NCBI GenBank assembly: GCA_937876465.1
Contig: CALEHV010000044.1
Span: 1-64,000 of the forward strand
DNA from: an uncultured Bacillota bacterium
GTDB lineage: Bacteria; Bacillota_I; Bacilli_A; RFN20; CAG-826
Length of the DNA: 64,000 nt
Direction of reading: 5' to 3'
The notes under the pieces were generated by a model. That model searched no databases, had not been told where the DNA came from, and saw only the letters and a list, made by a program, of their open reading frames with translations. The position numbers and the translations under genes are program-made. Position 1 is the first letter of the stretch. Every line of letters starts with the position of its first letter. Positions 9,201 through 18,631 of this stretch are shown here, piece after piece.

Positions 9201-10778
9201 ATGGCGAAGAAGTTTTATATCACCACACCAATTTACTATCCTAGTGCTGAGGCGCATATTGGTCACGCTTACTGTACAGTAATGGCTGATATTTTAGCTC
9301 GTTACAAACGTTTACGTGGCATAGAGACATATTTCCTTACAGGAACCGATGAACATGGCGAAAAGATTCAAAAGAAAGCCGAAGAAAAAGGCGTCACACC
9401 ACAACAATATGTCGATGAAATTGCTGGTAAGTTCAAAAACTTATGGAAAGCAATGAGAATTAGTAATGATGATTTTATTAGAACTACTGAAGAAAGACAC
9501 ACACGAGTTGTTCAAGATGTTTTCACTAAACTTTATGAAAATGGTGATGTCTATCTCGGAAATTATGAAGGATGGTACTGTACACCATGTGAATCTTTCT
9601 GGACCGATACACAAGTAGGACCAGAACATTTATGTCCTGATTGTCATAGACCAGTTCATAAAGCTTCTGAAGAAGCATATTTCTTTAAAACTCAAAAATA
9701 CCTTCCTGAATTACTTAAATATATGGACGAAAATCCTAAATTCATTCTTCCTATAAGTAGAAAGAATGAAATGATGAATACGTTTATCAAACCAGGTCTT
9801 AATGATTTATGCGTCTCAAGAACATCATTTGATTGGGGTGTTCAAATTAGAGAAAATCCTAAACATGTTATTTATGTTTGGATGGATGCTTTAACAAACT
9901 ACATCACCGCTTTAGGTTACGATTCAGATAATCCAGAAAAATTTGAAAAATTCTGGGAAGATCCTGAATGTGAAATTGTTCATATTGTTGGAGCTGATAT
10001 TTCACGTTTTCATGTTATTTATTGGCCTATGTTTTTAAAAGGTCTTGGATTAAGACTTCCTAACAGAGTTTTTGTTCATGGACTTTTAGATATGAATGGC
10101 GAAAAAATGTCTAAATCTAGAGGCAATGTTGTTTCACCACTCCCAATGATTGACCGTTACGGCGTAGATACAGTTCGCTGGTTCTTAGCTAGAGAATTTG
10201 CTTTTGGAAGTGATGGAAGATTTACTCCAGAATTATTCTCAGAACGCACAAATACAGATTTAGCTAACAACTTTGGTAACCTAATCAATCGTACTTCTGC
10301 AATGATTGTTAAGTATTTCAATGGCAAGGTTCCTTCACTCTCAGAATTATCTGAAAAAGATAAAAATATGAGGGATTTGACGGAAAAAACAATCAAATCT
10401 TACGAAATTTTAATGGATGATTTGAAGATTTCTGAAGGTCTAACCGCTGTTACTGAATTACTTGATGCAGGAAATAAGTATATTCAAGAAACAGAACCTT
10501 GGACATTAGCAAAAGAAGGAAAAACAGACGAATTAGGTAATGTTATGGCCATCCTTGTTAACACTATTATTGTTGGAACAAAATTATTGTCCCCTGTTCT
10601 AGTTGAAACATGTGAAAAGGTCTATGCCCAATTTGGAATTAAAAAGGACCTTCAAAGCTATGATGTATGCAATAAGTTCTGCCCATTCGAAGGTGTTGAA
10701 GTTAGTAAGGGAAATCCTTTGTTCCCAAGACTTGATGTTGCAGTTGAAACTGAGTTTATTAAATCAATTTCAAAATGA
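9201..10778 (+). CDS. metG: Methionyl-tRNA synthetase
   Basis: A 525-residue class I aminoacyl-tRNA synthetase charging tRNA-Met. The HIGH motif is AEAHIGHAYC near residue 20 and the KMSKS loop is MNGEKMSKSRGN near residue 300. A zinc knuckle with CTPC and CPDC lies in the connective domain (residues about 127-150). The anticodon-binding helical domain fills the C-terminus, but the extra tRNA-binding (Tr-bp111) domain of longer forms is absent, as in some other short MetRS. Ribosome site TTGGAGG precedes the ATG. Confidence 0.97.
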   Translation: MAKKFYITTPIYYPSAEAHIGHAYCTVMADILARYKRLRGIETYFLTGTDEHGEKIQKKAEEKGVTPQQYVDEIAGKFKNLWKAMRISNDDFIRTTEERHTRVVQDVFTKLYENGDVYLGNYEGWYCTPCESFWTDTQVGPEHLCPDCHRPVHKASEEAYFFKTQKYLPELLKYMDENPKFILPISRKNEMMNTFIKPGLNDLCVSRTSFDWGVQIRENPKHVIYVWMDALTNYITALGYDSDNPEKFEKFWEDPECEIVHIVGADISRFHVIYWPMFLKGLGLRLPNRVFVHGLLDMNGEKMSKSRGNVVSPLPMIDRYGVDTVRWFLAREFAFGSDGRFTPELFSERTNTDLANNFGNLINRTSAMIVKYFNGKVPSLSELSEKDKNMRDLTEKTIKSYEILMDDLKISEGLTAVTELLDAGNKYIQETEPWTLAKEGKTDELGNVMAILVNTIIVGTKLLSPVLVETCEKVYAQFGIKKDLQSYDVCNKFCPFEGVEVSKGNPLFPRLDVAVETEFIKSISK

Positions 10779-10782
10779 TAAC

Positions 10783-10812
10783 AAAAAAGGTAGCTTTGCT
10801 ACCTTTTTTATT
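10783..10812 (+). terminator. metG terminator
   Basis: AAAAAAGGTAGC-TTT-GCTACCTTTTTT, immediately after the metG stop. Confidence 0.92.
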
Positions 10813-10844
10813 TTGTGATAAAATAAGTAAAAAGAGTTAAAATT

Positions 10845-11768
10845 ATGTTTATAAAAGTACCCGTTTCATTTATGGTTAAGAACATGGAAAAAGGTGACAA
10901 GAAATTTTTGAAAAACACCAAAAGTTTCGGAACATTTTCCATTATGAAAGATTTGCCTTATATCGATGATGGAGACGAATATCATAAGCTTGACGTTCTT
11001 GCTCCTGTTTTAGGAAAAGAAAATAGTATTGTTTTGTTCTATATTCATGGTGGAGCTTATCTTTATGGCAAAAAAGAATATGCTCAAATATTCAACTCTT
11101 GGTTTACCAATCAAGGATACACTGTTGTCTCTATTAACTATCGTTTAATTGATCCAAGTGAAAATATTGATATTGAAGATCAAATTAGAGATGTCTTTAC
11201 TGCAATTAAATTTGTTTATGAGTTTAGACACGAATATAAATTAAACTTTGATAAATTTTGTTTGATGGGTGATTCTGCTGGAGGACACTTGTGCTTAATG
11301 ACAGATTTAGTTATGCACTCAAAAGAACTCCAAAAATATTACAAAATTAGTGATGTTCCACCAGTCAACATCAAATGCATTGCTTTGAATTCAACCATGT
11401 ATAACTTTAAATCTCTTGTACCTTTAGCAAGAAAATATTTAACAAAAAAAGGCACGAAAAAAGTGCTTGGAAATCGTTGCTTTGATGACGATTTTATTAA
11501 ACAAAATTCCCCAAAAAATTATGTAGAAAAAGGCTATAAATTTTCACCTCTATTTAACTCGTCTTCATACCACGATTATTTCAATGGTCAATCCTTAGGA
11601 TTGAAACATGACGCAAAAACATACAATTTAGATTTAGAATTTTTGTTTGAAACAAGTCCACGTAAATGTATAGGACATATTTATAACCATTTCGTCTTTG
11701 ACGATGAGGGTTTAAAGTGTAATAACGCAATGTCTGCTTTCTTTAAGAAACATTGCGGTGTTGAATAG
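10845..11768 (+). CDS. Alpha/beta-hydrolase (HSL-type esterase)
   Basis: A 307-residue esterase/lipase-like hydrolase. Oxyanion-hole motif HGGAY (FYIHGGAYLYGKKEY) and nucleophile elbow GDSAGGHL are those of the hormone-sensitive-lipase branch; the catalytic His is probably in IGHIYNHFVF near residue 280. No signal peptide, so cytoplasmic. Substrate unknown. It overlaps nothing upstream; a TAAAAT -10 (10819-10824) lies 20 bases before the ATG. Downstream comes the decarboxylase/deiminase gene after 28 bases, so it may belong to the same transcript. Confidence 0.82.
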   Translation: MFIKVPVSFMVKNMEKGDKKFLKNTKSFGTFSIMKDLPYIDDGDEYHKLDVLAPVLGKENSIVLFYIHGGAYLYGKKEYAQIFNSWFTNQGYTVVSINYRLIDPSENIDIEDQIRDVFTAIKFVYEFRHEYKLNFDKFCLMGDSAGGHLCLMTDLVMHSKELQKYYKISDVPPVNIKCIALNSTMYNFKSLVPLARKYLTKKGTKKVLGNRCFDDDFIKQNSPKNYVEKGYKFSPLFNSSSYHDYFNGQSLGLKHDAKTYNLDLEFLFETSPRKCIGHIYNHFVFDDEGLKCNNAMSAFFKKHCGVE

Positions 11769-11796
11769 TCAAACAAACTTAAATATAATTACTCAT

Positions 11797-14424
11797 ATGA
11801 GTAAATTGAATCAGAATAAAACCCCTTATTTAGACGCTCTTAAAGAGTATGTAAATACAGATGTATTGCCACTTGATGTCCCTGGGCATCATATGGGAAA
11901 TGTTTCAAACAAATTAAAAACTTTCCTTGGTGAAATGTCTTTTAGAGCTGATATTAACGCTCCAATTGGAATGGATAATTTAGCAAATCCACATGGAGTC
12001 CTTTTAGAAGCTGAAGAATTGATGGCAGATTTTTGCAATGCCGATAATGCATTCTTTTTAATCAATGGTACTTCTTCCGGAATCTTAGCAATGATTATGT
12101 CTGCTTGCAAAGCAAACGACAGAATCATTCTTCCAAGAAACGTTCACAAATCAATCATTAGCGCATTAATTCTTTCTGGTGCTTCACCAGTTTATGTCGC
12201 ACCTAAACTTGATGCCGAATTAGAGATTGCCAATCAACCAACTGTTGAAGATTATATTAAAGCAATGCAACGTTATCCAACTGCTAAAGCAGTTTTTGTT
12301 ATTAATCCGACATATTTCGGTGCAGTAAATGACTTAAAACGCATTGTAAAAGAAGCACATTCTAGAGGAATGGCAGTTTTAGTTGATGAAGCCCACGGCG
12401 CTCATTATTATTTTGACGAAAAAGGACCTGTTTCAGCTATGAAAGCAGGTGCTGATATGGCTTCGGTTTCATTCCACAAAACAGGCGGTTCACTTACTCA
12501 ATCATCAGTCTTACTTTTAAAATCAGAAAAAATTACTAGAGAAAAGGTTCAAAAAACATTAAACATTTTAAATACAACCTCTCCATCAACAATTCTTATG
12601 GCATCTTTAGATGCGGCAAGACAATATCTTGCTACTAAAGGACAAGAAAATATAAATAGAGTTCATGAGTTGTCTGATTATGCTCGCGAAGAAATTGCAA
12701 AAATTAAAGGATTCATTCCAGTTAATAAAGAACACTTTATCGAAAAAGGCTGTTATGATTACGATGAAACAAAATTAGTCATTCAACTTGAACATTTAGA
12801 TATTGATGGTTTTGCTTTATACCACTTATTGAAAGAAAAATATGATATCCAAGTTGAACTTGCAGAAACATATGTAATCATGGGCGTTTTGGCTATTGGA
12901 AATAACAAATCTCAGATGACACGCTTTATTAAAGCGTTGAAAGATGTTTCAAAGAATCACTACAACAAGAAAAATAAATTTAATAAACACGGATTTGGAT
13001 GTGAATTCCCGTTCCAAATTATTCGTCCAAGAGCAGCTTTCCATGCTCCTGGAAAACGTGTTCCATTGAAGAAAGCAATCAATCAAATTTCTAAAGAATC
13101 CATTATGATTTATCCACCAGGAATACCTCTAATTGTTCCTGGAGAAGTTTTTACAAAAGAACTTGTTGAAAGAATTGAAGAATATAAGAAAATGAACTGC
13201 ACAATCCTTAGTGATTATGGCGCAGATTTCGTAAACATAATTGATACAGATCGTTGGAATATGTATCACGTCTATGCCCACAAACTTTCAGACTATCTCT
13301 TAAAGAGAATCTCTACTCCTAGAGGTGACGGATATGAAATGCCATTTGAAGGCGATAAACACAGCGGAACTATTGTTCTTCTTCCATTTAGAAAAGATAC
13401 TTGGAGAAATAACGCTGAACCAGCTTTAGCAAATTACAAAGAAGTAATCTATGCAATAGCTAAATATGAACCAGTTTATGTAGGTATCCATCCACTTATT
13501 TATAACAAAGTTATAAATGATTATACTGATAAGAAAAACATTTTTCCAATTAAGATTAGATACAACGACGCTTGGGCAAGAGATAACACACCTATCTTTG
13601 TAATAAACGAAGATAAGATGCGTTTAGTTGATTTTAGATTCAATGCGTGGGGCGGAGAAGTTGACGGTCTTTATTCAAACTATAAAGATGACGATTTATT
13701 GTCTGGACGTTTGGCAAAACACTTTGGGGTTGAACGTTATTATTTGGACGACTTCATTCTTGAAGGTGGATCTATTCATGTAGACGGCGAAAAAACATGT
13801 ATGGTTACAAAAGCTTGTTTACTTTCAAAAGGAAGAAATCCACGCTTATCTCAAGTTGAAATTGAAGAACAATTAAAAGAATACTTGGGCGTAACTAAAG
13901 TTATTTGGCTTGAAAACGGAATTTATGAAGACGAAACAAACGAACACGTTGATAATGTTGCATGCTTTATCAAACCTGGCGTTGTTGCACTAGCATGGAC
14001 CGATGATAAAAACGATCCTCAGTATGAATTCTCATCAAAAGCTTATAAGTTATTGAAATCTGAAACAGATGCTATGGGTAGAAAGCTTCAAGTTATCAAA
14101 ATTAAACTTCCTAAACCTATTTATATGTCAAAAGAAGAAGCTAATGGTATCAAAGCTAGTAAGTATGATGCAAAAGCAAGACTTACAGGTTCACGTTTAG
14201 CTGCTTCATATATCAACTTCTATCAAGGTGAAAAATTTGTTATCCTCCCTGCATTCGGAGTTCCTGAAGATAAGCTGGCTAAGGCTAAATTAGAGTCTTT
14301 ATATCCGGACAAGGACATTATCCAAATTAAATCTAAAGAGATTTTGTTAGGTGGAGGAAATATTCACTGCATTACTATGCAAATCCCATATCAAGAGGAG
14401 TTCAAAAAGAAAAATGAAAATTAA
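11797..14424 (+). CDS. Arginine decarboxylase - agmatine deiminase fusion
   Basis: An 875-residue bifunctional protein. Residues 1 to about 490 are a PLP-dependent Orn/Lys/Arg decarboxylase: VDEAHGAHYYF, the Schiff-base lysine in SVSFHKTGGSLTQSSVLL, and the C-terminal YPPGIPLIVPGE. Residues from about 505 to the end are agmatine deiminase: ARDNTPIFVINE, FNAWGG, EGGSIHVDGE, DETNEHVDNVACF and the catalytic Cys in LGGGNIHCITMQ. The order would convert arginine to agmatine and then to N-carbamoylputrescine in one polypeptide; the next gene completes the route to putrescine. The start ATG 11797 matches the family N-terminus (MSKLNQNKTPYLDALK), though no Shine-Dalgarno is seen. Arginine rather than lysine as substrate is inferred from the fusion. 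Confidence 0.92.
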   Translation: MSKLNQNKTPYLDALKEYVNTDVLPLDVPGHHMGNVSNKLKTFLGEMSFRADINAPIGMDNLANPHGVLLEAEELMADFCNADNAFFLINGTSSGILAMIMSACKANDRIILPRNVHKSIISALILSGASPVYVAPKLDAELEIANQPTVEDYIKAMQRYPTAKAVFVINPTYFGAVNDLKRIVKEAHSRGMAVLVDEAHGAHYYFDEKGPVSAMKAGADMASVSFHKTGGSLTQSSVLLLKSEKITREKVQKTLNILNTTSPSTILMASLDAARQYLATKGQENINRVHELSDYAREEIAKIKGFIPVNKEHFIEKGCYDYDETKLVIQLEHLDIDGFALYHLLKEKYDIQVELAETYVIMGVLAIGNNKSQMTRFIKALKDVSKNHYNKKNKFNKHGFGCEFPFQIIRPRAAFHAPGKRVPLKKAINQISKESIMIYPPGIPLIVPGEVFTKELVERIEEYKKMNCTILSDYGADFVNIIDTDRWNMYHVYAHKLSDYLLKRISTPRGDGYEMPFEGDKHSGTIVLLPFRKDTWRNNAEPALANYKEVIYAIAKYEPVYVGIHPLIYNKVINDYTDKKNIFPIKIRYNDAWARDNTPIFVINEDKMRLVDFRFNAWGGEVDGLYSNYKDDDLLSGRLAKHFGVERYYLDDFILEGGSIHVDGEKTCMVTKACLLSKGRNPRLSQVEIEEQLKEYLGVTKVIWLENGIYEDETNEHVDNVACFIKPGVVALAWTDDKNDPQYEFSSKAYKLLKSETDAMGRKLQVIKIKLPKPIYMSKEEANGIKASKYDAKARLTGSRLAASYINFYQGEKFVILPAFGVPEDKLAKAKLESLYPDKDIIQIKSKEILLGGGNIHCITMQIPYQEEFKKKNEN

Positions 14425-15271
14425 AGTAGCAATCACTCAAATGAGTTGTTCATCCAATTACGATGAAAATATTAAAAAAGCAATTTCTAACGTTGAAAAG
14501 TGCGCTAAAAAAGGTGCAAATATTGTACTTTTGCAGGAATTATTCTCAAATTTGTATTTCTGCCAAGTAGAAGATTATGACAAATTTGAACTTGCTGAAG
14601 AACGCGCAAAATCACCACTTATCAAGATGTTTAAAGAGGTTGCAAAAAAGCATCATGTTGTTTTACCAATTTCATTTTTTGAAAAGAGTGGAAACAACTA
14701 TTTTAATTCGCTAGTAATGATTGACGCAGACGGAAAAGATTTAGGTTTATACAGAAAAACTCATATCCCAACTGGTCAATGTTATGAAGAAAAATTCTAC
14801 TTCTCTCCAGGAGATACAGGATTTAAAGTTTTCAAAACAAAATTTGGTAAAGTTGGTATCGGAATATGCTGGGATCAATGGTTCCCTGAAACTGCAAGAA
14901 TTTTAGCTCTAAAAGGTGCAGAAATTCTTCTTTATCCAACCGCAATAGGAAGTGAACCAGTTTTAGTTCGTGATTCTATGCCACATTGGAGAAACACTAT
15001 GTGTGGACATGCTGCTGCTAATATTATTCCAGTTTGCGCATCCAACAGAGTTGGCGTTGAAAAAGCGCCAGGTTCAAGCATGGTATTCCAAGGCTATTCT
15101 TTTATTGCAAATCAATATGGTGAAGTTGTTGAATCAATGGATCGTGAAGAAGAAGGCTTTAGAATTCACGAATTTGATTTAGATGAAATAAACAAAGAAC
15201 GTGTATCATGGGGTGTTTTCCGTGATCGTCGTCCAGAATGCTATGGAGATTTAAAGAAATATTCAAAATAA
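14414..15271 (+). CDS. aguB: N-carbamoylputrescine amidohydrolase
   Basis: A 285-residue nitrilase-superfamily amidase that hydrolyses N-carbamoylputrescine to putrescine, CO2 and ammonia. The Glu-Lys-Cys triad is visible: Glu in VLLQELFSNLYFCQ, Lys in YRKTHIPTG, Cys in VGIGICWDQWFPETAR. The conserved tail SWGVFRDRRPECYGDL is present. The ATG at 14414 is chosen because AGAGGAG lies at 14394-14400 and the frame overlaps the fusion gene by 11 bases, so the two are translationally coupled. This placement confirms the agmatine pathway. Confidence 0.94.
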   Translation: MKIKVAITQMSCSSNYDENIKKAISNVEKCAKKGANIVLLQELFSNLYFCQVEDYDKFELAEERAKSPLIKMFKEVAKKHHVVLPISFFEKSGNNYFNSLVMIDADGKDLGLYRKTHIPTGQCYEEKFYFSPGDTGFKVFKTKFGKVGIGICWDQWFPETARILALKGAEILLYPTAIGSEPVLVRDSMPHWRNTMCGHAAANIIPVCASNRVGVEKAPGSSMVFQGYSFIANQYGEVVESMDREEEGFRIHEFDLDEINKERVSWGVFRDRRPECYGDLKKYSK

Positions 15272-16237
15272 ATGAACAAGAACGATAAGAAAAAGGAACT
15301 TCATAAAGGGAAAGTGAATCCTAACTCGATTAAAGAGTTTAAAGTTCACGAGGAGTGCGAACTTCTTCCTTTTTTGATTTCAAAATTTCCACATCTTTCT
15401 CGTAACAGTGTTAAATCTATATTGTCTAACCATCAAATTGCTGTAGACGGTGCTCCAGTATCGCAATTTAATCTTAAATTAGCTAAAGATGACATAGTCA
15501 TTGTTAGCAAAATGAGAATTTCTAAAAAACAAAGAAAAAATCTTCCAATAATTTTTGAAAATAACGAATTTATTGTTATTAATAAACCTTCAGGATTGCT
15601 TAGTGTAGCTAGTGATACCGAAAAAGGTAGAACTGCTTACCGCATGGTTTCTGATTATATGCAGCAACAGGATAAACATAACAGGATTTATGTCGTTCAC
15701 AGACTTGATGAAGATACATCCGGAGTCCTTATGTTTGCAAAAAATCCAGAGATAAGAGATGCACTTCAAAAGGCATGGTCAGATATAGTTAAGTCTAGAC
15801 GTTATTATGCAATTGTAGAAGGTGAGATGGAACAAAAAGAAGCCCATCTTGTGAATTATCTAAAAGAAAATTCACTTAACCTTATGTATGTAACTGCTAG
15901 AACAAATGATAAGGATGCAAAAAAATGTATAACCAATTATAAGGTTGTACGTTCAAACGGCTCCTATTCACTCCTAGATATCAATATTGAAACTGGTCGT
16001 AAAAATCAGATTCGTGTTCAACTCGGAAATTTAGGACATTATGTTATTGGTGATGATAAATATGGAGAACCGAGCGATCCGATTAAGAGATTAGGTTTAC
16101 ATTCATATGAATTAAGCTTTGTTCATCCAATTACTAATAAAATGTTTAAATTCACTGCACCAATGCCAGAGGAATTTAACAAAGTATTTAACAAACAAGA
16201 ACCAAAACCACAATTTAAGAAAGGAAAGTCAAAATGA
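15272..16237 (+). CDS. RluA-family pseudouridine synthase
   Basis: A 321-residue RNA pseudouridine synthase. An N-terminal S4 RNA-binding domain (about residues 38-80, RNSVKSILSNHQIAVDGAPVS) precedes the catalytic domain, whose Asp lies in HRLDEDTSGVLMFAKN; GRKNQIRVQLGNLGHYVIGDDKYG is the second family motif. It probably modifies 23S rRNA, but the exact site (RluD/RluC/YjbO type) cannot be told from sequence alone. It abuts aguB with no gap and overlaps the next gene by ATGA. The Lys-rich tail PKPQFKKGKSK is typical. Confidence 0.9.
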   Translation: MNKNDKKKELHKGKVNPNSIKEFKVHEECELLPFLISKFPHLSRNSVKSILSNHQIAVDGAPVSQFNLKLAKDDIVIVSKMRISKKQRKNLPIIFENNEFIVINKPSGLLSVASDTEKGRTAYRMVSDYMQQQDKHNRIYVVHRLDEDTSGVLMFAKNPEIRDALQKAWSDIVKSRRYYAIVEGEMEQKEAHLVNYLKENSLNLMYVTARTNDKDAKKCITNYKVVRSNGSYSLLDINIETGRKNQIRVQLGNLGHYVIGDDKYGEPSDPIKRLGLHSYELSFVHPITNKMFKFTAPMPEEFNKVFNKQEPKPQFKKGKSK

Positions 16238-17817
16238 TTAAAAACAGATATATAGCTGCATTCACATCATCTGCATTATCTATTGCTCCTATGATTGCGA
16301 TCATTTTGATTTTGCATTTCACAGGTTTAGGAACAATTACAATTGGAGATTCTTTAAATAATATTTGGTTGTTATTAATTGCAGCTGTTATTTTAATTTG
16401 CGGATTAGCTTTATTCCAAATCGGAGTTTCAAAAAGCTTGACTAAAGTTGGAGAATATATGGGAGCTTCCCTTTCTAAACAGAAAAAACTTTTCGTCGTA
16501 ATTATATTTACGTTTGCGTTAGGACTTTTAATTACTTGTGCTGAACCAAGTATTTTAGTCGTTTCAAAACAAGTAACCATTATAGATAATCCAACTCTTA
16601 ATGCTGTTTTGCTAATTGGTGCAATTGCACTTGGTGTTGGTATCTTTGTTTCTATTGGTGTTATAAGAATTTTAAAACAAAAATCATTGAAGGTTTGTTA
16701 CCTAATATTTTATGCTTTAACATTTATGTTAATTTGCATTATTGCAATAGGTGACGAAAGTAAGAGAATGATGCTTCCATTTATCTTTGATTCCGGAGGA
16801 GTTACCACTGGTTCAGCGACTGTTCCTTTCATCCTTGCTATGGGTGCTGGTGTTGCTGCTGTTCGTGGTGGCAAATATGCATCAGACGATTCCTTTGGTC
16901 TTGTTGGAATAGCTTCAGTTGGTCCAATTATTACAACTGCAATAATGATGCTCTTTTTAACAAAAATTCCACCATATGGTGAAATACATGTCGGTAATGC
17001 AGATGTATTGTCTTCCTTTTTAGCAGCATTATTACCTCATAGTGATAACGGAACATTTGTTAACGGTTCGTTATTAGATGTTTTAATTGCTTTAGCACCA
17101 ATAATGATTATTTTCTTCATTTACAACGCTTTGTTCTTAAAACTTCCAAGAAAACGTATTTATCAACTTTTATATGGATTTGGAATTACGTATGCTGGCT
17201 TATCATTGTTCCTTTGTGGAGCAAATGGCGGTATGACTCCAATTGGCAGACTTGTTGGACAAAACATCTCTGCACAAGATCCAATTGTGATTATTGTTGT
17301 CGCATTTATTATTGGTTTAGTTACAATCCTTTGTGAACCTGCTGTTCACGTATTAACCAAGCAAATCGTGGATATTTCTGCTGGTGGTATAAAGAAATTT
17401 ACAGTCGTTGCAGTCTTATCACTTGGAGTTGGAACTGCTATTTGTTTATCTGCAGTTAGAGCAATTTACAATTTCAGTATTTTGTATTATTTAATTCCGG
17501 GATACGCGATTGTTCTTATCTTAATGTTCTTCTGCCCAGATATTTATACTGCAATGGCTTTTGACTCTGGCGGAACTGCATCAGGACCAATGTCATCGTC
17601 ATTTGTTTTACCAATGATTATAGGTATCGTTGCAGCAAGAGAAGGAACAGATAAAATTTATGAAAACGGATTTGGCGTTGTGGCCTTAATTGCATTAACT
17701 CCGATTATTGCAATTGAACTCTTAGGAGTTGTTGAAACAATTAAGAACCAAAAGAGACTTGCTATTATGAAGTCTGTTGTTTATGGTCCTGAAGACGCTC
17801 AGATTATTCACTTTTAA
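16234..17817 (+). CDS. DUF1538 membrane transporter-like protein
   Basis: A 527-residue integral membrane protein made of two DUF1538 repeats. The repeated signature is visible as FDSGGVTTGSATVPFILAMGAGVAAVRGG (about residue 185) and FDSGGTASGPMSSSFVLPMIIGIVAARE (about residue 448), and LITCAEPSILVVSKQV pairs with TILCEPAVHVLTKQI. About 12 hydrophobic segments. The family is uncharacterised; the internal duplication and Ser/Gly-rich re-entrant signatures suggest an ion or metabolite transporter. Followed by two PII-like genes, the usual partner arrangement for this family, implying regulation by direct PII contact. Confidence 0.85.
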   Translation: MIKNRYIAAFTSSALSIAPMIAIILILHFTGLGTITIGDSLNNIWLLLIAAVILICGLALFQIGVSKSLTKVGEYMGASLSKQKKLFVVIIFTFALGLLITCAEPSILVVSKQVTIIDNPTLNAVLLIGAIALGVGIFVSIGVIRILKQKSLKVCYLIFYALTFMLICIIAIGDESKRMMLPFIFDSGGVTTGSATVPFILAMGAGVAAVRGGKYASDDSFGLVGIASVGPIITTAIMMLFLTKIPPYGEIHVGNADVLSSFLAALLPHSDNGTFVNGSLLDVLIALAPIMIIFFIYNALFLKLPRKRIYQLLYGFGITYAGLSLFLCGANGGMTPIGRLVGQNISAQDPIVIIVVAFIIGLVTILCEPAVHVLTKQIVDISAGGIKKFTVVAVLSLGVGTAICLSAVRAIYNFSILYYLIPGYAIVLILMFFCPDIYTAMAFDSGGTASGPMSSSFVLPMIIGIVAAREGTDKIYENGFGVVALIALTPIIAIELLGVVETIKNQKRLAIMKSVVYGPEDAQIIHF

Positions 17818-17828
17818 AGGAGGTATAT

Positions 17829-18227
17829 ATGGCTTTACTAAAAAAGAAGAAAAAAGACGAACAACAACCGTCATTAGACAAGGTTATTGATAAGAAGTTA
17901 TGCTTATATATTTCCATTGTTAACGAAGGATATGCAAATTCGGTAATTGATGTCTTAAAGCATCAAGGATCCAGCGCTCAGTTTGTTCAAAAAGGACAAG
18001 GAACAGCAAAGAAAGAAATCAGAGATATTTTAGGTATTGAAGATAATGGAAAAGATATTGTTGTTTCTATAATTACTGAAGACAAAGTTAAAAACGCGAA
18101 AAATGCACTAAATGCAATTTTTATAGCAAACAAAAAGATACAAGGTATTGCGTTTAAAGTCTCGCTATCAAGTATCATCGGTGTAAGGGTATATCAATTC
18201 CTTGCAGACATTATTAAGGAGAATTAG
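17829..18227 (+). CDS. PII-like signalling protein (first of two)
   Basis: A 132-residue protein with a Lys-rich N-terminal extension (MALLKKKKKDEQQ) and a ferredoxin-like PII fold: LCLYISIVNEGYANSVIDVLKHQGSSAQFVQKGQGTAKKE, then DIVVSIITEDKVKNAKNALNAIF. The T-loop tyrosine region of GlnB is not conserved, so uridylylation is unlikely. Ribosome site AAAGGAGG precedes the start. Placed between the DUF1538 membrane protein and a second PII-like gene; the basic N-terminus could hold it at the membrane. Role as regulator of the transporter is inference. Confidence 0.75.
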   Translation: MALLKKKKKDEQQPSLDKVIDKKLCLYISIVNEGYANSVIDVLKHQGSSAQFVQKGQGTAKKEIRDILGIEDNGKDIVVSIITEDKVKNAKNALNAIFIANKKIQGIAFKVSLSSIIGVRVYQFLADIIKEN

Positions 18228-18229
18228 TT

Positions 18230-18544
18230 ATGGCAGAAAAAATTGAAATGGTAATCGCAATTGTAAACCGTGGTTTCTCAGAAGAAGTTATGGATGCTGC
18301 AAGAGCTGAAGGTGCTCGTGGCGGAACAATTATTAATGCTCGTGGAACAGGAACACCTGAACTCGAAAAGAAATATGGTATTTCAATCACTCCTGAAAAA
18401 GAAATGCTAATGATTTTAGTAAGTGCGGATATTGTTGATAATGTTTTATCTGCAATCTATAAGAGAACAGGAATGGCGTCTAACGGCCAAGGTATTGTTT
18501 TCTCGGTTCCAGTTAGTGATGTTGTTGGAATTAAAGCTGCTTAA
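18230..18544 (+). CDS. PII-family regulator (second of two)
   Basis: A 104-residue PII-family protein: EMVIAIVNRGFSEEVMDAARAEGARGGTIINARGTGTPE followed by EKEMLMILVSADIVDNVLSAIYKRTG and the C-terminal GQGIVFSVPVSDVVGI. This matches the PII subgroup linked to DUF1538 rather than to GlnK/AmtB. PII proteins bind ATP/ADP and an effector between subunits of a trimer. It starts 2 bases after the previous stop and has an AAGGAG ribosome site, so the three genes are one unit. Confidence 0.88.
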   Translation: MAEKIEMVIAIVNRGFSEEVMDAARAEGARGGTIINARGTGTPELEKKYGISITPEKEMLMILVSADIVDNVLSAIYKRTGMASNGQGIVFSVPVSDVVGIKAA

Positions 18545-18561
18545 TTCTTACCAAAAATATA

Positions 18562-18590
18562 TACGCTCACACTGTGGGCGTTTTTATTTT
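18562..18590 (+). terminator. Terminator after the PII genes
   Basis: ACGCTCAC-ACT-GTGGGCGT followed by TTTTTATTTT, ending the polyamine/DUF1538/PII run. Confidence 0.82.
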
Positions 18591-18613
18591 ATTCGCTCTA
18601 AACATTTATGTTG

Positions 18614-18631
18614 TGCTAAAATAACGCCATG
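18614..18631 (+). promoter_or_regulatory. Extended -10 promoter abutting a start codon
   Basis: TGC-TAAAAT (18614-18622 with TG at 18614-18615) lies 6 bases before the ATG at 18629, with no Shine-Dalgarno. Transcription would begin at about the ATG itself. Confidence 0.5.
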
